Assembly: GCA_009760855.2 (NCBI GenBank)
Contig: WPIO01000030.1
Location: forward strand, 1,235,001-1,299,000
Length of the DNA: 64,000 bases
Direction: 5' to 3'
Source: Cristatella mucedo
Taxonomy: Eukaryota; Bryozoa; Phylactolaemata; Cristatellidae
Positions 63,466 through 64,000 of the stretch are shown in pieces. The number at the start of each line of letters is the position of its first letter. Within the stretch, counting starts at the first letter, position 1. The position numbers and the translations under genes were made by a program. Below the pieces are notes generated by a model that saw nothing but the letters and a program-made list of their open reading frames with translations, ran no database searches and had not been told where the DNA came from.

Positions 63466-64000
63466 AAAATAACTCGAGAAGAGCTTCTAGCTTTTGAATC
63501 TGCTACTATATATTAAATTTGAAACTTGGACAGAAGAAAAGAGGATACGGTACTTGCTCATTGTCATCTAACTGGAAAGTATAGCGTAGTTGCCAGCAAC
63601 CATTGCAACTTAAATGTTAAGTTATCGGCTCATATGCTAAAGTTACCAATCTTCACTCGCAACTTTAAGGAATATAATTCTCACTTATTAGTACAAGAGT
63701 ATCAATACTTGAAATTAAAGAAGGTTGCGATACCTAACAATATAGTAAGTACCTTAGTGTCAACATTGGAGCATTGAGTTTTAGGGATTCATTAAAACTG
63801 TTAAACACGGCTTGTCTAAATTGATGGATAATGTAATTTAGTCAGGGTATAGCTTAGTATTTACCAGAAACCACTTTAAGATGCTAAGTAAGGACGAATT
63901 TAAATTGCTGTAAGCGAAAGAGATATTTTATAATGAGTATATTAATTCTTTTGCGAAGTTTGATGACAAGAAAAATTCCTGATTAGAAGCGTTTTATAAC
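63466..64000 (+). pseudogene. Polinton/Maverick-type protein-primed DNA polymerase B, degenerate, truncated by window end
   Basis: The plus-strand frame at 63526-63775 has HCHLTGKYSVVASNHCNLNV followed by an IFTRNFKEYNSHLLVQE-like block. This is the hallmark of the large type-B DNA polymerases of Polintons and related protein-primed elements (CHLTGKY...H..CN...F.HN..GYD.H). After a stop at 63775, further pieces in shifted frames match the next conserved blocks: FRDSLKLLNT near 63784 and EYINSFAKFDD near 63944. Many stops show decay. The element continues beyond the window. Confidence 0.75.

Overview
The window is nuclear DNA of a multicellular animal, most likely an invertebrate. It contains an intron-rich gene with GT-AG splice sites, several families of non-LTR retrotransposon, an LTR retrotransposon, hAT and pogo-like DNA transposons, a tRNA-derived SINE family and abundant microsatellites. 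I cannot name the species from the sequence.

The main gene is an SNF-related kinase (SNRK) orthologue on the + strand. I could assemble it from 7 coding exons: 2554-3148, 25281-25422, 25578-25796, 27418-27708, 28065-28365, 28607-28978 and 33800-35134. All six junctions have GT/AG sites and compatible phases, and the total is 3255 nt (1084 residues). The kinase domain lies in exons 1-3, the UBA-like segment spans exons 3-4, and a long Ser/Gly/Ala-rich tail ends in a CaaX-like Cys motif. Intron 1 is about 22 kb and is filled with LINE, SINE and microsatellite debris. Intron 3 holds a 16-bp minisatellite of about 30 copies. Upstream of the start codon is a 524-bp GC-rich hexanucleotide repeat. 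Two perfect snap-back hairpins lie just 3' of the gene, and a third lies in its last intron.

From 36.4 to 47.0 kb there is a nest of transposons. A degenerate LTR retrotransposon (Ty3-type gag, protease, RT, RNase H and integrase remnants) carries a 3.45-kb hAT element inside its 5' LTR, and its RNase H region is split by a 1.29-kb putative solo LTR. From 48.8 to 56.5 kb are LINE endonuclease and RT fragments, a satellite of roughly 170-190 bp that switches orientation, and a terminal-inverted-repeat element carrying a pogo-like MITE.

At 57.87-59.13 kb there is a compact two-exon gene. It encodes a 312-residue secreted protein with a clear signal peptide, a Thr-rich linker and a long Ser-Gly-Val/Ala tripeptide-type repeat domain. 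I recognise no family for it, and it is the most interesting protein-coding find here. The last 4 kb contain an R2-type (restriction-like endonuclease) LINE fragment joined to a SINE, microsatellites, and a degenerate Polinton/Maverick-type DNA polymerase B that runs off the window end.
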